Notes under the pieces: generated by a model | The model's database searches: none | What the model was told of the DNA's origin: nothing | The model's input: only the letters and a program-made list of their open reading frames with translations | Position numbers and translations under genes: made by a program | Source of the DNA: JANRJY01 sp033763735 | GTDB taxonomy: Bacteria > Bacteroidota > Bacteroidia > Cytophagales > UBA9547 | Assembly: GCA_033763735.1 (NCBI GenBank) | Contig: JANRJY010000006.1 | Span: 38,816-102,815 of the forward strand | Length of the DNA: 64,000 nt | Direction of reading: 5' to 3' | Part shown: positions 20,003 to 31,800 of the stretch, piece after piece | Position numbering within the stretch: the stretch's first letter is position 1 | Layout: each line of letters begins with the position of its first letter

Positions 20003-20266
20003 ATGTTTTATTACGATTTCTCAAAATATAGAAAAAGGACCTTCGAATATATTTCCGAGAATGAGATTATTCAATGTATTGAAAGTGAAGATACAATTAC
20101 ATGGAACTCAATAGATAGACCTCATACGGATTTTGCATATGAATGCTTGAATTATGTCAACAAAAGATTTATATTTGTTAGATTTAATTGTTTTGGAGAA
20201 AAAATAGTAATTGAAATGGCAAGACTTGCTACTAAAGGAGAAATTGAAAAATATTTTAAATTTTGA
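20003..20266 (+). CDS. Small protein, possibly BrnT/DUF4258-like
   Basis: An 87-residue ORF starting 4 bp after the aminotransferase stop. It has several strands and ends with IEMARLATKGEIEKYF, which resembles the closing strand-helix of BrnT-like toxins and DUF4258 proteins (ARKATKxExxxY). I do not recognise the family with confidence. The next small gene begins 3 bp after its stop, a layout like a toxin-antitoxin pair, although the downstream partner does not show an obvious DNA-binding motif. Coding is supported by the tight spacing and neighbour-like codon use. Confidence 0.6.
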   Translation: MFYYDFSKYRKRTFEYISENEIIQCIESEDTITWNSIDRPHTDFAYECLNYVNKRFIFVRFNCFGEKIVIEMARLATKGEIEKYFKF

Positions 20267-20269
20267 AAT

Positions 20270-20464
20270 ATGACGTCACAAGAATTTGAAATAGAATCCA
20301 AAAGAATAAGAGATTCCTACAATAAAGACGGCATTTTTGATGAGGAATTTATAAAAAGAAGCATTGAAAGTATATTAGAGGAACCAAAAGATCAATCTAA
20401 GTTTATCACTAAAGAAAATTTGGTTTCTTATGATTTGCTAATGAAAAAATTATCGAGAAAATAG
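20270..20464 (+). CDS. Small charged helical protein of unknown function
   Basis: A 64-residue, highly charged, probably all-helical protein beginning 3 bp after the previous small gene. It contains KRIRDSYNKDG and EEPKDQSKFITKENL and has no membrane segment or known motif that I can recognise. Its position suggests it is translationally coupled to the upstream 87-residue protein, perhaps as its partner. Confidence 0.55.
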   Translation: MTSQEFEIESKRIRDSYNKDGIFDEEFIKRSIESILEEPKDQSKFITKENLVSYDLLMKKLSRK

Positions 20465-20501
20465 TCGATTCTTTTTAAAAAAAAGTAACTCATAATATAT
20501 T

Positions 20502-21089
20502 TCACTTACACCCTACGCTTCCTGAAGCCCAAACGGTATCAGAGTAGTTAGCAACATTTTCGCACTTGATATTTTGGAATCCCACCGTTGGTCCTGATGC
20601 ACCAATTTGAACTTTTACGTTTCCTTTTGCACCTCTCCATGTTTTGCGTGTTAATGTTCCATCTGTAACTAATAGATATACTGTAGTATCAACTAAACTT
20701 GAATCTCTATAAGTTGTGATTCTAAAATTACGAGCTGTGGTAGGTTTTGTTTTAAAATAAACACTAAAGGAAGCCAAAGTATCTGTATCAAAAATCCCGG
20801 AAATCACATAAAAACCTGAAGTAGTATCACATCTGCCAAATTCTGATATCAATTGATTTTTAAATACATTAGGAATGAATAAACGTCCATCTGAGGTATA
20901 AAATATATTATTACCAGGGATATTGGAATAAGGATATGTTCCGCTGCCATTTCCATTACCTTTAGAATTAGAACCTGTACCCGAATTTGCCGGTGCAACT
21001 CGTTCTTTGCCTGAATCAGAACAATTGTATATACCTATTGCTAAAAATGTAAAAATTGAGATAATTAAAATTCGTAATAACAAATTCAT
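20502..21089 (-). CDS. Putative lipoprotein of unknown function
   Basis: A 195-residue protein with a lipoprotein-like signal: a hydrophobic run from residue 4 to about 20, then IGIYNCSDSGKE, with Cys23 as the likely lipidated residue. A Gly/Asn/Ser-rich linker (SGTGSNSKGNGNGSG, about residues 36-50) separates the anchor from a beta-rich domain with FKTKPTTARNFRITTYRD and two late cysteines. The lipobox is loose (position -1 is Asn), so lipidation is probable but not certain. It stands alone, convergent with the gene pair before it and divergent from the amidotransferase. Function is unknown. Confidence 0.75.
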   Translation of the reverse strand: MNLLLRILIISIFTFLAIGIYNCSDSGKERVAPANSGTGSNSKGNGNGSGTYPYSNIPGNNIFYTSDGRLFIPNVFKNQLISEFGRCDTTSGFYVISGIFDTDTLASFSVYFKTKPTTARNFRITTYRDSSLVDTTVYLLVTDGTLTRKTWRGAKGNVKVQIGASGPTVGFQNIKCENVANYSDTVWASGSVGCK

Positions 21090-21163
21090 GATTTTAATAA
21101 TTTGGACATAAAACTAATGAATTAATTTAAAATTTATTAGATTCAATTCTTGAAATATGAACT

Positions 21164-21856
21164 ATGCGCATTCATTATATTCAACACGAACCTTTTGAAG
21201 CACCCGGCTATATCCTTAATTGGATTGAAGAGCATAAATTTACTGTAACTTCTACGCACATATACGAAAAAATATGGTTTCCCGATCAAAATTCGTTTGA
21301 CTTTTTAATTATTATGGGAGGATCCATGAGTGTGAATGATGATGACTTGTTACCTTGGTTGGCCGAAGAAAAATTATTTGTAAAAGAAAGTATATTAAAT
21401 AAAAAGAAAGTTATAGGCATTTGCTTGGGTTCACAGTTGATTGCAAATGTGCTCGGAAACAAAGTATATCCAAATAAATATAAAGAAATAGGATGGTTTC
21501 CAGTAAAAAAATCATCATTAGGTAAGTACTCGCCCTTAATAAATCATTTTCCGGATGAATTTGTGACCATGCATTGGCATGGCGAAACATTTGATTTGCT
21601 CCCAAATTGTGCTCAAATATTTGAAAGTGAAGGATGTAAAAACCAAGGATTTATTTACAAAAACAATGTGATTGGATTGCAATTCCATCCAGAAATGACT
21701 TTAGATACTATAAGAGGAATGATCGATGCGTCAGATACTTTTGAAAGCGGTAGATTTATTCAAAATTTTGAAGATATTAAAAATGGAGCTAAAAATTGTA
21801 TACCAAACAATGGTTGGCTATGTAACTTGTTGGATAAACTCGCTAAAACATCATGA
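21164..21856 (+). CDS. Class I glutamine amidotransferase (GMP-synthase-like)
   Basis: A 230-residue stand-alone class I glutamine amidotransferase. The catalytic triad is visible: Cys87 in GICLGSQ, and His175 and Glu177 in QFHPEM. The region MGGSMSVND before it and MHWHGETFDLP-like after it match the GuaA-like stand-alone family, related in fold to the amidase part of GMP synthase. Such proteins release ammonia from glutamine or act on gamma-glutamyl compounds. The acceptor cannot be told from sequence. Its stop overlaps the start of the next gene (ATGA), indicating co-translation with the small barrel-like protein. Confidence 0.88.
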   Translation: MRIHYIQHEPFEAPGYILNWIEEHKFTVTSTHIYEKIWFPDQNSFDFLIIMGGSMSVNDDDLLPWLAEEKLFVKESILNKKKVIGICLGSQLIANVLGNKVYPNKYKEIGWFPVKKSSLGKYSPLINHFPDEFVTMHWHGETFDLLPNCAQIFESEGCKNQGFIYKNNVIGLQFHPEMTLDTIRGMIDASDTFESGRFIQNFEDIKNGAKNCIPNNGWLCNLLDKLAKTS

Positions 21857-22377
21857 AATTCAGATTTATTTCAATATTCATTTTTATATTTTATATTGAC
21901 ATAAACGCAACATCATTTTTAACAAAAAAACAACCCTCACACTTCAACTTTGGATCGGGTATCTGCGACTGGGGCGTTCCACTATATTTGGGTATAGACA
22001 CCTGGATACTGAGAGACGCAACCTTAGGTGCCGAATTTACAGCCAGAGGTTTGATTACCAACAGTTTTTATCCTTCCGTGTTAACATTAGGCATTAATGG
22101 AAATTATCATTTTCAAAGAATATTACAGCTTCCTGAATCTTGGCAACTTTATGGTGGTGGTTCGTTCGGTTTAGGATATGTGCCTACTTCACTGGCTGAA
22201 AACATTAATAATTTTAACGCTTACCGAAAAGATCCCATCACCGGATATTTTGTACTTCAGGTTGGAGGGAAATACTGGTTTAACAGGCAAAATGCCATAA
22301 ATGTTGAAATTATGGCAGGAAGTTATTATGGAATAAAATTAGGAATCACTATTAACCCTTATGAAAAATGGAAATAA
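21853..22377 (+). CDS. Small outer-membrane beta-barrel-like protein
   Basis: A 174-residue protein with a signal peptide (residues 1-19, ending INATS). The rest alternates short beta strands with Gly/aromatic residues: FNFGSGICDWGVPLYLGID, LGAEFTARGL, VLTLGINGNYHF, LYGGGSFGLGYV, YFVLQVGGKYWF and a final strand IKLGITINP. This is typical of small OmpX/OprD-like barrels. It overlaps the preceding amidotransferase gene by 4 bp. No specific role can be assigned. Confidence 0.7.
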   Translation: MKFRFISIFIFIFYIDINATSFLTKKQPSHFNFGSGICDWGVPLYLGIDTWILRDATLGAEFTARGLITNSFYPSVLTLGINGNYHFQRILQLPESWQLYGGGSFGLGYVPTSLAENINNFNAYRKDPITGYFVLQVGGKYWFNRQNAINVEIMAGSYYGIKLGITINPYEKWK

Positions 22378-22448
22378 TGTATTTTTTAACTCAAAGGCAT
22401 GATTTTTGAGTTTGCTTCGTTATCAGATTAAGGATTAATAAATCTTTT

Positions 22449-23870
22449 ATGAACAACATTAAATTAATATTCTTATCAATCATATTTGGCTTTGGGGGTG
22501 CTTTTTTATTTCAAAAATTCTTTAACGACAAAGCAGCTTCCGTCACATATATAACAGAAAGCGTTCAAAAACCTTCTTTTGCTTCCAGCCATTCTTTTTT
22601 GGATAGTGAGGTGAATTTTGTGTCAGCTTCTGCAGCAAGCACACAATGTGTAGTGTATATCAAAACATCTTCTTCCCAATTTGTAGCATATGATTGGTTT
22701 GACTTGTTTTTTTCAGGAGGATCTGCTCAACAAGTGGTGGTAAGCTCAGGATCAGGCGTTATATATTCTTCAGATGGATATATTATTACGAATAATCATG
22801 TAATAGAAAATGCAGAACAAGTGGAAGTCATTCATAACAAACGTAGTTACAAAGCAAAAGTAATAGGAAGAGATCCTTCGTCAGATTTGGCTGTTTTGAA
22901 AATAGAAGCAAATAAATTACCTGCTATAAAACTTAGTTCTTCCAAAGATGCATTGATTGGTGATTGGGTATTAGCCGTTGGAAACCCTTTTAACTTGGAG
23001 TCCACAGTTACTGCAGGTATTATAAGTGCCAAGGGCCGAAATATTAATATAGTAAAAGATCGTTTTCCTATCGAGTCATTTATTCAAACCGATGCAGCTA
23101 TTAACCCAGGTAATAGCGGGGGCGCACTTGTAAACTTGAAAGGTGAATTGATTGGAATTAATACTGCAATTCTATCAAATACTGGTCAATATGCGGGATA
23201 TGGTTTTGCTGTTCCAGTGGATATAGCCAAAAAAATTGCTGATGATTTAATCAAATATGGAGAAGTGCAAAAAGCCTTTTTGGGTGCCGATGTGGTTGAA
23301 GTTACAGATGAGACTGCCAAAAAAGCCGGTATTTCAGAACTTAATGGGGTAGCTATCAGTAAAATAATGCAAGATGGAGCAGCCGATAAAGTTGGGATGC
23401 AACAAGGAGATATAATAATTGAAATTAATGGCACATTTATAAAATCTAAATCGAATTTTGATGAAGAAATCAGCTATTGCAGACCCGGAGATAAAATTAA
23501 AATCAAATTTGTGAGAGAAGGCAAAACTATTGAAAGTGCTATTACCCTTACCAATATAGAAGGTACAACTGAACTATTGAAACGAGAAATATTTTATTCT
23601 TCAACTTTTGGAGTTGAACTTGAAACGGTTTCAAAGTTAGAAAAGTCACGTTTAGGAATCGATTATGGTGTTAGGGTGGTAAACATGGACAAAGGAGGTG
23701 TATTTAACCGAATGGATATAGAACAAGGATTTATAATAACCGGTATTAATAACAAAAAAATAAAATCGCCAACCGAAATACCTTCAATATTAGGCAATAT
23801 CAGAGGTAGAGTAGTTATTGAAGGAATTTCTAAAAATGGCCAAAGAGGATATTATTCTTTTTATTTTTAG
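22449..23870 (+). CDS. htrA: HtrA/DegP-type periplasmic serine protease
   Basis: A 473-residue Do-like protease for periplasmic protein quality control. A membrane-anchor or signal segment occupies residues 5-22. The trypsin-like domain carries His117 (TNNHVIEN), Asp146 (SSDLAVL) and Ser223 (NPGNSGGAL). Two PDZ domains follow: the first around 270-360 (AFLGADVVEV, GVAISKIMQDGAADKVGMQQGDIIIEING), the second around 380-473 (LGIDYGVRVVNMDKGGVFNRMDIEQGFIITGIN). Its stop lies 4 bp from the stop of the convergent gene. Confidence 0.95.
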   Translation: MNNIKLIFLSIIFGFGGAFLFQKFFNDKAASVTYITESVQKPSFASSHSFLDSEVNFVSASAASTQCVVYIKTSSSQFVAYDWFDLFFSGGSAQQVVVSSGSGVIYSSDGYIITNNHVIENAEQVEVIHNKRSYKAKVIGRDPSSDLAVLKIEANKLPAIKLSSSKDALIGDWVLAVGNPFNLESTVTAGIISAKGRNINIVKDRFPIESFIQTDAAINPGNSGGALVNLKGELIGINTAILSNTGQYAGYGFAVPVDIAKKIADDLIKYGEVQKAFLGADVVEVTDETAKKAGISELNGVAISKIMQDGAADKVGMQQGDIIIEINGTFIKSKSNFDEEISYCRPGDKIKIKFVREGKTIESAITLTNIEGTTELLKREIFYSSTFGVELETVSKLEKSRLGIDYGVRVVNMDKGGVFNRMDIEQGFIITGINNKKIKSPTEIPSILGNIRGRVVIEGISKNGQRGYYSFYF

Positions 23871-23874
23871 TATA

Positions 23875-24708
23875 TTAATAATTAGTCAATTGTTGATCCA
23901 GATACGATTCAAGGATTACTGATTCGGTATTGCCGTAAGCGTAATTGAAATAATCTTTAAGTTCCTTTTTAGCTTCATCTTTAGGTAGATTTTGAGACTT
24001 ATATACACTTAATAATATCTCAAATTCTTTTTTCAAATCTTCTTCACTAACAAAAGAAAGAGAGAAAGAAGTAATATATTCTTCATATTTTACTTTTGGT
24101 TCAGTTATATACAAGTCAAATTTCTTAACTTCTTCCTGCGCAATTTTTTTACCTTTAACCAAAAATATTTCATTCATATCGAAAATTATATCTTCACCTA
24201 CCATAGGCAAAGGTTTGTCAATATTTTGTCCTTGATATTTATATCGTATCATTAACATTCGCTGATCGTTGATTTGGTATTTTTCTTTATTGATTCTATA
24301 ATTCAGTACCGGACCAATAACAAAAAACTTGCCCACTCCAAAATAGGTTTCAATATCTGTTTTGTCTTTAGAAGCTTCGTCACCTACACCTCTTGTACTC
24401 ATGAATCGATAATCGTCTTTGTCATGAGATAACAATACATTTTTTACAAACTCAGTAATTTCGCTACCATTCGTTTTAGATTTATCAGACGGACTCAATA
24501 CAAATCGGCCTCTGGCACTACTTATAAGTATAGCTTTAGCTTCAGAGTTTGCAAATTTCAATTTGGTGTCTGGCAACAATTTATCACCAGGCTTCAATAA
24601 TTGATTGTTGGATACATATACAATTTTACCTTTGGTTTGAACTACAAAGTAAGTTTCCTGAGCTAAGGCGCTAAATATCAGACTGATAAAAAAAAGAAAG
24701 TTTTTCAT
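23875..24708 (-). CDS. Exported protein of unknown function
   Basis: A 277-residue protein starting at the ATG at 24708, directly in front of the signal peptide MKNFLFFISLIFSALAQE; a longer in-frame start at 24744 would spoil it. After the signal comes TYFVVQTKGKIVYVSNNQLLKPGDKLLPDTKL, reminiscent of FecR/SH3-like beta domains in Bacteroidota that begin with the same phrase, then VLSPSDKSKTNGSEITEFVKNVL. The C-terminal half is helical. Such proteins occur near peptidoglycan or caspase-like effectors in some genomes, but I see no such partner here, so function is open. No catalytic motif was seen. Confidence 0.75.
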   Translation of the reverse strand: MKNFLFFISLIFSALAQETYFVVQTKGKIVYVSNNQLLKPGDKLLPDTKLKFANSEAKAILISSARGRFVLSPSDKSKTNGSEITEFVKNVLLSHDKDDYRFMSTRGVGDEASKDKTDIETYFGVGKFFVIGPVLNYRINKEKYQINDQRMLMIRYKYQGQNIDKPLPMVGEDIIFDMNEIFLVKGKKIAQEEVKKFDLYITEPKVKYEEYITSFSLSFVSEEDLKKEFEILLSVYKSQNLPKDEAKKELKDYFNYAYGNTESVILESYLDQQLTNY

Positions 24709-24837
24709 GATTTTGGGTTTAGTCGTATATGAATACGAAAACAAATTTAAAGGTAAATGACGAGTTTAAAAAATTTATAAAAAACTATAATCTTCGATTT
24801 AGTGGAATATTCGCTTGTATCCTAATGCTAGATTATG

Positions 24838-25821
24838 TTATTTAAACTTAGGCATCATCCTTTTAACTTTTGGCACAAAATCCCAAGATACAAATATTTC
24901 ATGTGTACCATTATTGAAGGTAGGCACTCTTGAATTAGTCCAATCAAATCCATAACCAATTTTAATAGGTTGTTTGAATGCATCTGATTTGATTTTTCCT
25001 ACATTTAACCCTACAAAAAAGTTGAGTGCATCACCTGTACGATAGCTGCTACCTAACCACACCATTTCCATATATTCTACTTTTAATACAAAGTCTGCAT
25101 TAAAATTTCTGGTAAATACTTGTGATTCAGAAAAGCGTGAAATTATCATAGGGGTTAACACAAACTTTTCATTCATTTCAATATTATACCCTGCTGTGAT
25201 ATAATAATGCCTTGCAACAGCGGCACGACCATAGTCAGTAAACTTGCGACTTGGAGATGTTAAATGCTGTGATGATATTCCGGCAAACATACGTTGTGAT
25301 TTGTAATACACTCCAAATCCAAAATCGGGTTGGTAATTTGGACGATAACCCGTAAAACTTTGATCGGACTTGAGTTGTTGATCATTAAGCGCATCGTAAT
25401 TCATACGCGTTTGCAGTAAACCTGCACTTAGTCCAAAACACAATCGCCCCTGCCCTATATTGACATAATATGAATACACGGCATTGAAATTCGACATTCC
25501 GGTAATACCAATCTCATCGTTCAATAAATTCAAACCCACAGCCATGTGCTTACGTTTCATTGGCAAAGTTCCTGAAAACTGTGGATTAGAAGGAGACCCA
25601 TCAATACCTACCCATTGTCTGCGATAAAACATAGTTACGTTCAAAAAATCAACCGAACCTGCGAATGCCGGGTTGAAATATTGTTGATTAAACATAAACA
25701 TAGTGAATTGCGGATCTTGTTGTGCTTGAGTATTAAAACCACAAAACATTACCAATGCAACGATTAATGCTGATATTTTAGCTTTCAAAAAATAAATAAA
25801 TGTATGTACCGTTCCTTTCAT
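24838..25821 (-). CDS. porP: PorP/SprF-family T9SS outer-membrane protein
   Basis: A 327-residue protein starting at the ATG at 25821 (the in-frame ATG at 25869 lies inside the upstream gene). After a signal peptide ending AQQDPQF it reads FMFNQQYFNPAFAGS, the hallmark opening of the PorP/SprF family, then FYRRQWVGIDGSPSNPQFSG, and beta strands through GGxGF/YxxxxFxxG motifs to a final strand IFVSWDF. Known role: SprF is needed for secretion and attachment of the adhesin SprB in Flavobacterium gliding motility. The start lies 7 bp after the stop of the giant type B adhesin, so the pair is an adhesin/SprF unit. Confidence 0.93.
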   Translation of the reverse strand: MKGTVHTFIYFLKAKISALIVALVMFCGFNTQAQQDPQFTMFMFNQQYFNPAFAGSVDFLNVTMFYRRQWVGIDGSPSNPQFSGTLPMKRKHMAVGLNLLNDEIGITGMSNFNAVYSYYVNIGQGRLCFGLSAGLLQTRMNYDALNDQQLKSDQSFTGYRPNYQPDFGFGVYYKSQRMFAGISSQHLTSPSRKFTDYGRAAVARHYYITAGYNIEMNEKFVLTPMIISRFSESQVFTRNFNADFVLKVEYMEMVWLGSSYRTGDALNFFVGLNVGKIKSDAFKQPIKIGYGFDWTNSRVPTFNNGTHEIFVSWDFVPKVKRMMPKFK

Positions 25822-25828
25822 GACTTTT

Positions 25829-28800
25829 CTATCGTTGTAACAATACATTACCTTTTTTCTCAACGCCATTTCCTAATCTGAGTACCCAGAAATAAGTACC
25901 ATCTGCTTGTCCATTTCCATCCCATCCATTTGCATTGCTATACGGTTTGGCATAGTAAACAGTTGCACCCCAACGATTTACAATAAACAATTCATTATCA
26001 GGATAAGCTTCAATATTAAGAATGGTAAATTTATCTACCACCCCATCATTATTTGGAGTAAAGGCATTTAATGCAGTTACTTCTCTCATAAATAACAATT
26101 CGTTTGAAATATTTGACCATGATTCAATGGTGTCAGTTGGGCTAAATGGTGCATTTGGAATTGCTAATATTCTGTATTTATGTTTGAACCCTTCAATCAC
26201 ATTAGATAATTCTGCTGAAGTATTATTAGTGAAATTCACAATCACTCTTGGGTCGTTAATCAATTGTTTCCATTCACTTCCATCTATTGATCTCCATATT
26301 TGATATTCTTTTACTCCAAATGGCCAGTTGGTATATTCATTCCACACCAAATTGACTTTATTTGTTTGTTCAGAGCCTGTAGCTTTTAACACAATGGTAT
26401 TATGTACACTATCCGTTACACATTGAGGATTTGCTTTGCTTGCCACTCGATACAACCAAGAGTTTTCACTGGTATTAACTCCTTTATGAATGAAGGTAGT
26501 ATCCAATTTGTTAACAGTTCCGGCATTTTCCCACAAACTTCCTGCTGTAGCATTGTTTAATCGCTGAATTTGTAAGGTATCACCAGGGAATTTGGTTTTG
26601 TTACGTATGGTCCATTTGACTTCTATATTATTTGTCTCGCTAAACTGAGTTGAAACAAGTTTCATTCTTAGTTTGGCTACATCCACCAGTATATTATCTT
26701 CTGCAAAGCATCCTCCCAATCCTAAAACTCTCACAGTATACTTAGTAGCTTTAGTAGGCAAAAAGTTTACTCTTGAAGTTTGAACCACAGGCAATAAAGT
26801 ATCATTTCTGTACCATTGGAAACCCGTACCAATTCCAGGAGTTGAAAGCAAAATAGAAGCACCAAAACAAATCGTTGTATCATTACCCAAATCTGCAATT
26901 GGAGGAATGGTACCATCTACGGTTATTGTTCGTGGATATTGAATTGAACAAGAACCATAATTGATATATGCCACATATTTACCTCCTGTAAATCCTGCAA
27001 ATGAAACAGAAGGATTCGTTATACCGGTTTGAATTTGTGGAGTGGTAATGATTCCATTATTATCAATTCCGGTAATTGTAATTGCATATGGAGGCTTAAC
27101 ATTGAGCGTATCCATTTGAAATAAAATACTACCATCATTGCCAATACATGATGCACTCAGTGAAGCAGGTGAAGGCTGAAATAGTATAGTGCCACTTCTT
27201 GGAATGTCAACTGTTTGTGAACAACTTGTTGTAGAATCAATTACATAAATACGATATGTAGAATCTTTAATTGATGTTACTTTATTCTTTTTGATTTGAG
27301 CTAAAATATTACTTGTTGTTGTAAGAGGGAAAGAATATGGTCCTCCTGCCACAAAAGAATATCGGAGCAATTGATTACTATTATAATAAGCAGGATTTAT
27401 ATATAAAATTGCTGCTCCATCCATTCCTCCTATGCATGTAACTTTTGAAGTTGTGAGTGTATCAATTATTTTACTTGTTAATCCAAAATTTTGAATTGAA
27501 GACGTTAAGGTAGTTGTAGGGTTAATTAAGCAAGCAGGTACAACCCCACCAATACTTGCCAATACTTGAATTGTATTGCCTGAAGGCAAGTTCCAAGCAC
27601 TGTCCACTACAAATACTGGCCCGTTTATTGAACTTACAATTTGATTATTCAAGTACCACATATATGTTGGTGCAGAACCCAAATTTTGTCCATTTGCAGT
27701 GAAAGTGAAGTCCTTAGCTTTACAGGAAGCTTGAAATCCAGAACTTAAAATACTGACTGAAGCAGTTACACTGGTTGTAGTAACCACGCCAATTACACCA
27801 TTCAATGTTGTAGTACATCCGGCATTGCTAACATCAAGAATGGTATATGTGCCTGCTGAACCTACATTCCAATTAAAAATATTTGAATTATAGTTGAGCT
27901 TAGTCAAATCATTTCCTAAAGCATCACGATAATTAAAATTGAAAGGAGGTGTTCCGGTAAATGTCACCGTTAAACTCGCAGACCCTCCCGTACAAAGGAA
28001 AGCTACAGAAGTTATACTTGCTGAAACAGAATTATTTAATGTGGTTGTCGCGGTTGTTGAATTGGAACTCATACCACAAGTGTTAATTGCCCTTACTCTA
28101 ATAAAATAATCCCCATTTGGAAGTCCATTAAATACAGCGGAATTAGAAACAGATGATACAGCCCATTGACCTAAAACAGTAGTAGCAAATAATGCATCGT
28201 TTGACAAATCATATTCATAAGTACTTCCTGCTATGGCATCCCACGTTGCTGTAAAGCCATTACAATTGATTGATGTAATTGTAACGTTTGCGGGAGCAGC
28301 CGGAACTGACAAAATGGTAGTGGTAATTATATTAGAAAATCCACTTGCACCACAAGCATTTATCGATGATAATCGATAAAATAAAACAGTACTTGATGAC
28401 AATCCATTAATATTGAATGTATTACCAACCAAAGTTGTTGAATTAAAAGTCGCAAAACCTGCAATAGATGTGTAATCTAAAATATATGAAATACCAACCC
28501 CCGAAACGGTTTGCCAGTTAGCATCCAAACCATTACATGAAACATTTGTAGCTGCTAAAGCTAGAGGCGTTGCAGACACCGCACATCCGGAACAAGAAAT
28601 AGCAGGAAGTATAGAAATATTTGCAGCACCTGAAACTGTTCCTGAACAATTAGCATCTGATACACTAATCAAACTATATCCTACAGTTGTTAATGGATTA
28701 ACACCCACAGTGGTAGAACTATTTAAACCTGATATTGTAAAATTCGAAGTGCCATCTGTATACACCACATTAAATGGTGGCGTTCCAGTTAGGAATAAGC

Positions 28801-31800
28801 TGAAGTTACTGCCATTACCTGCACAAATTGCATTATTTCCACTTATTATAGCCGATGGAACTGAACCAAATTGTACCAACACCGGAACAATTCCTGAGCA
28901 AGTTGTTGGACTCGTGCCCGTCACTTTTTGAATGTAATATGTACCCGGAGCTGTAACCACGCTTGGATTTGCTAAGGGTATAGTTGCAGCCGCATCCCTC
29001 CAGTAATTGACTACCCCGGTAGTTGATTTTAAATCTACAAATGCAGTAGATAAATCAACTGATGATTGAGAACAATTCACAATTAAAGGACTAGAAACTG
29101 ATAAATTTGGTAAAGGTGTTTGAGTTACCGTATATAATCCAGAACCCAAACCCGAACAGGTCGCTCCGATAACTTGTTGAATTGTAAAGTTCGTAGTTGC
29201 ATTTACAGTTAAAGAAACAGAATTAAGACCTGCACTTAAACCGTTTACAGTAGTTGGATTTATTCCATTTTCAAGTATAACTACTGAGGCATTTGCTACC
29301 CCAGAAACAGAAATTGGAATTGGAAAAGTTGCTGTGGTACCTTCACAAAATTGACCGACTCCCGGAGGTTGAATAGAAGCAAAAGCATTGCAATTACAAA
29401 GTGGATTAGCAGGAGATAATACAAATATGGTAGCCGTACTTGAGGCATTATTACTACATCCGTTGCCATCCGAAACCCCAGTAATAGAATAAGTTGTTGA
29501 AATAGCAGGTGCGAAATTCAAAAATCCATTGCTTGCACTTAAGCCACTCAAAACTTGATTAGAAAATCCATCAAAATATTGTAAAGTCCAATTTGGAGTT
29601 CCTGTTAAATTATAAAATAATGTTGCTGTATTACCTCCACAAATACTAGTAGTACCCGAAATCAATGCAGTGGGTTGAGAATTAACAACCAAACTCACAT
29701 TTGAATCGGCATGACATAATACGCCATCCCCGGCCATATTTGCAAGAAAACGTGCGTAATAAGTGCCTGAGGAAGCAATATTCAAGCCATCAAAAGAGTT
29801 AACATTGTTTAATAAATCAGCTTGGTTATTATAATATGCAAACCAACCATCTACCGGTGGACCTGGTGTAAACATAAATGAAGATGTAATGCTTGATAAA
29901 AATGGTGCACATACTGGATTAGGAGCAATTATTCCTGTAATAGTTGGTGCTGAATAATGCGTAAATGTAAACATGTTATTCGCATCTGTTATATCAATAG
30001 ATGCATTACATGAGTTGACATCAACTACACTTTGAATAGTATAAGTTACATAAGTTGTTGTTGGACTTCCAATATTGTATCCGGTAATACTTAATTTATA
30101 AGGATTTGTTGAAACAGTCGATGGAACAGTAACAATTACGGTTGAATTAAATCTGTTTTCGGTATATGTGATGAAATAAGGAGCATTGCCATTTGTAATA
30201 AAAACATCAACCGTTTTAACTTCTTTATGACAAATTTTAGTATCAGTATTCACAAATGAACTTGGCACATAATACATGAAATTAGTACAGCTGCATCCAG
30301 CAAATGTGGAAGAATTAACGGTAATTGTAATCATGCTAAATTGACTAAAACAAGCTCCAATCTCATCTCTGACATAATAATTTACCGTACCTAAAGCAAG
30401 TAAGTCAGCAGTTTGCGGAGCAAATGAATTCCCTGATCCTAACACTATTGTTTGAGTTGCATCGTACCAAACCAAGTTCCCTCCAGTTGCTGAAATTGTA
30501 TGTGGGCTGTTGTCATTCAAACAGTAATTTAAATTCCCCGAAACAGTAGGAATTGGTGTATTATTAATCGTGTATGAAACGTTTACAGAATTACTTTCAC
30601 AACCTCCACTGGTTTGAGTAGCATAATAGGTTCCTGTTATTGTAGGCGTAAATATTATATTTGCTCCCGAAGTACTGGTAATTACCGAGGTCAAAGCAAC
30701 ATTTGCATATAAGGTAAGTGTACTTCCTGTTCCTGAAACCGTCAAATCTGTAACGATGTCCCCTTGTGACAAGCAAAATGTGCCACCTCCATTAATTATT
30801 GGACTTGTAGTAGTTCCAACCGAAAGAACATTTACAGAATTTCCTGAATTTGAACATCCATTTGCATCAAAGATACTAGTTGAGTACAACCCACTACCCA
30901 ATGAGCTGAAAACCCCAGTGCCATTTGTAAAAACACCTCCTAAGGTATAAGTATAAGGAGATTGTCCGCCAATTCCTGAAAGAGTTATTAATGCATCGTT
31001 TACCAAACAAGAAGAAAGGCCATTGACTAAGGTACCCGTAACTGAAGGAATCCCATTAATTGTTACAACTAAAACACTTGATTGATTGCTACCACAACCA
31101 ATACCAGTTACACTTATTTGTGCAAGTCCCTGATAATTAACATCCCAATTTACAACACCAGATGCAGAATTTATTGAACTTGTCCCTGCAGATGACATAC
31201 TCCATACTATAGAAGTTGCATTAATAGAAGCAGGCGTTGAACTGGTTGAATAATTTGTAGACAAAGTGCCTTTACAAATAGAATTTGATCCAGAAGGCAC
31301 ATTAGGTACATTTACATTTGGATTAACGGTCAGAACAAATTCAAAAACAGGACTTTGACAAACCCCATTAAAACCAATTACCGACACATTTTGAACACCA
31401 GCCACCGTAAAAGTAGCAATTACGGAATTTCCTGAAGTTGTATTTAACACATTTGAAGGAGACCATATATAGGTGGTTGCACCTGCTATATTCAATGCTT
31501 GGCCTGTATTAACGCAGAATGGTGCAGGATTTGCTCCTATCAAATTTGGTGATGCAGTTACATTAACAGGTATCGAAAATGTAGATGAGCAACCTGCAAC
31601 GGTGCCGGTAACTACATAAGTGGTTGATGACAAACTATTTGTTATTACCGATGCGCCAACGGTAGTATTCAAACCTGTAGCCGGTGACCATGAATAACTA
31701 ACTGCACCTGAAACCGTTAAAGTAGCTGAAGATCCTGCGCAATATGAAGCGCTATTTGAACCCGTTAATGTAGGTACCATATTTACACTTACAGTCACAG

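Noticed and set aside
22388..22412. Hairpin AACTCAAA/TTTGAGTT after the barrel gene
   Set aside because: No T-run follows, and the stem is short and weak, so I did not call a terminator.
23875..24744. Start at 24744 for the exported protein
   Set aside because: The ATG at 24708 stands directly before a proper signal peptide; the 12 extra residues precede it and are not family-like.
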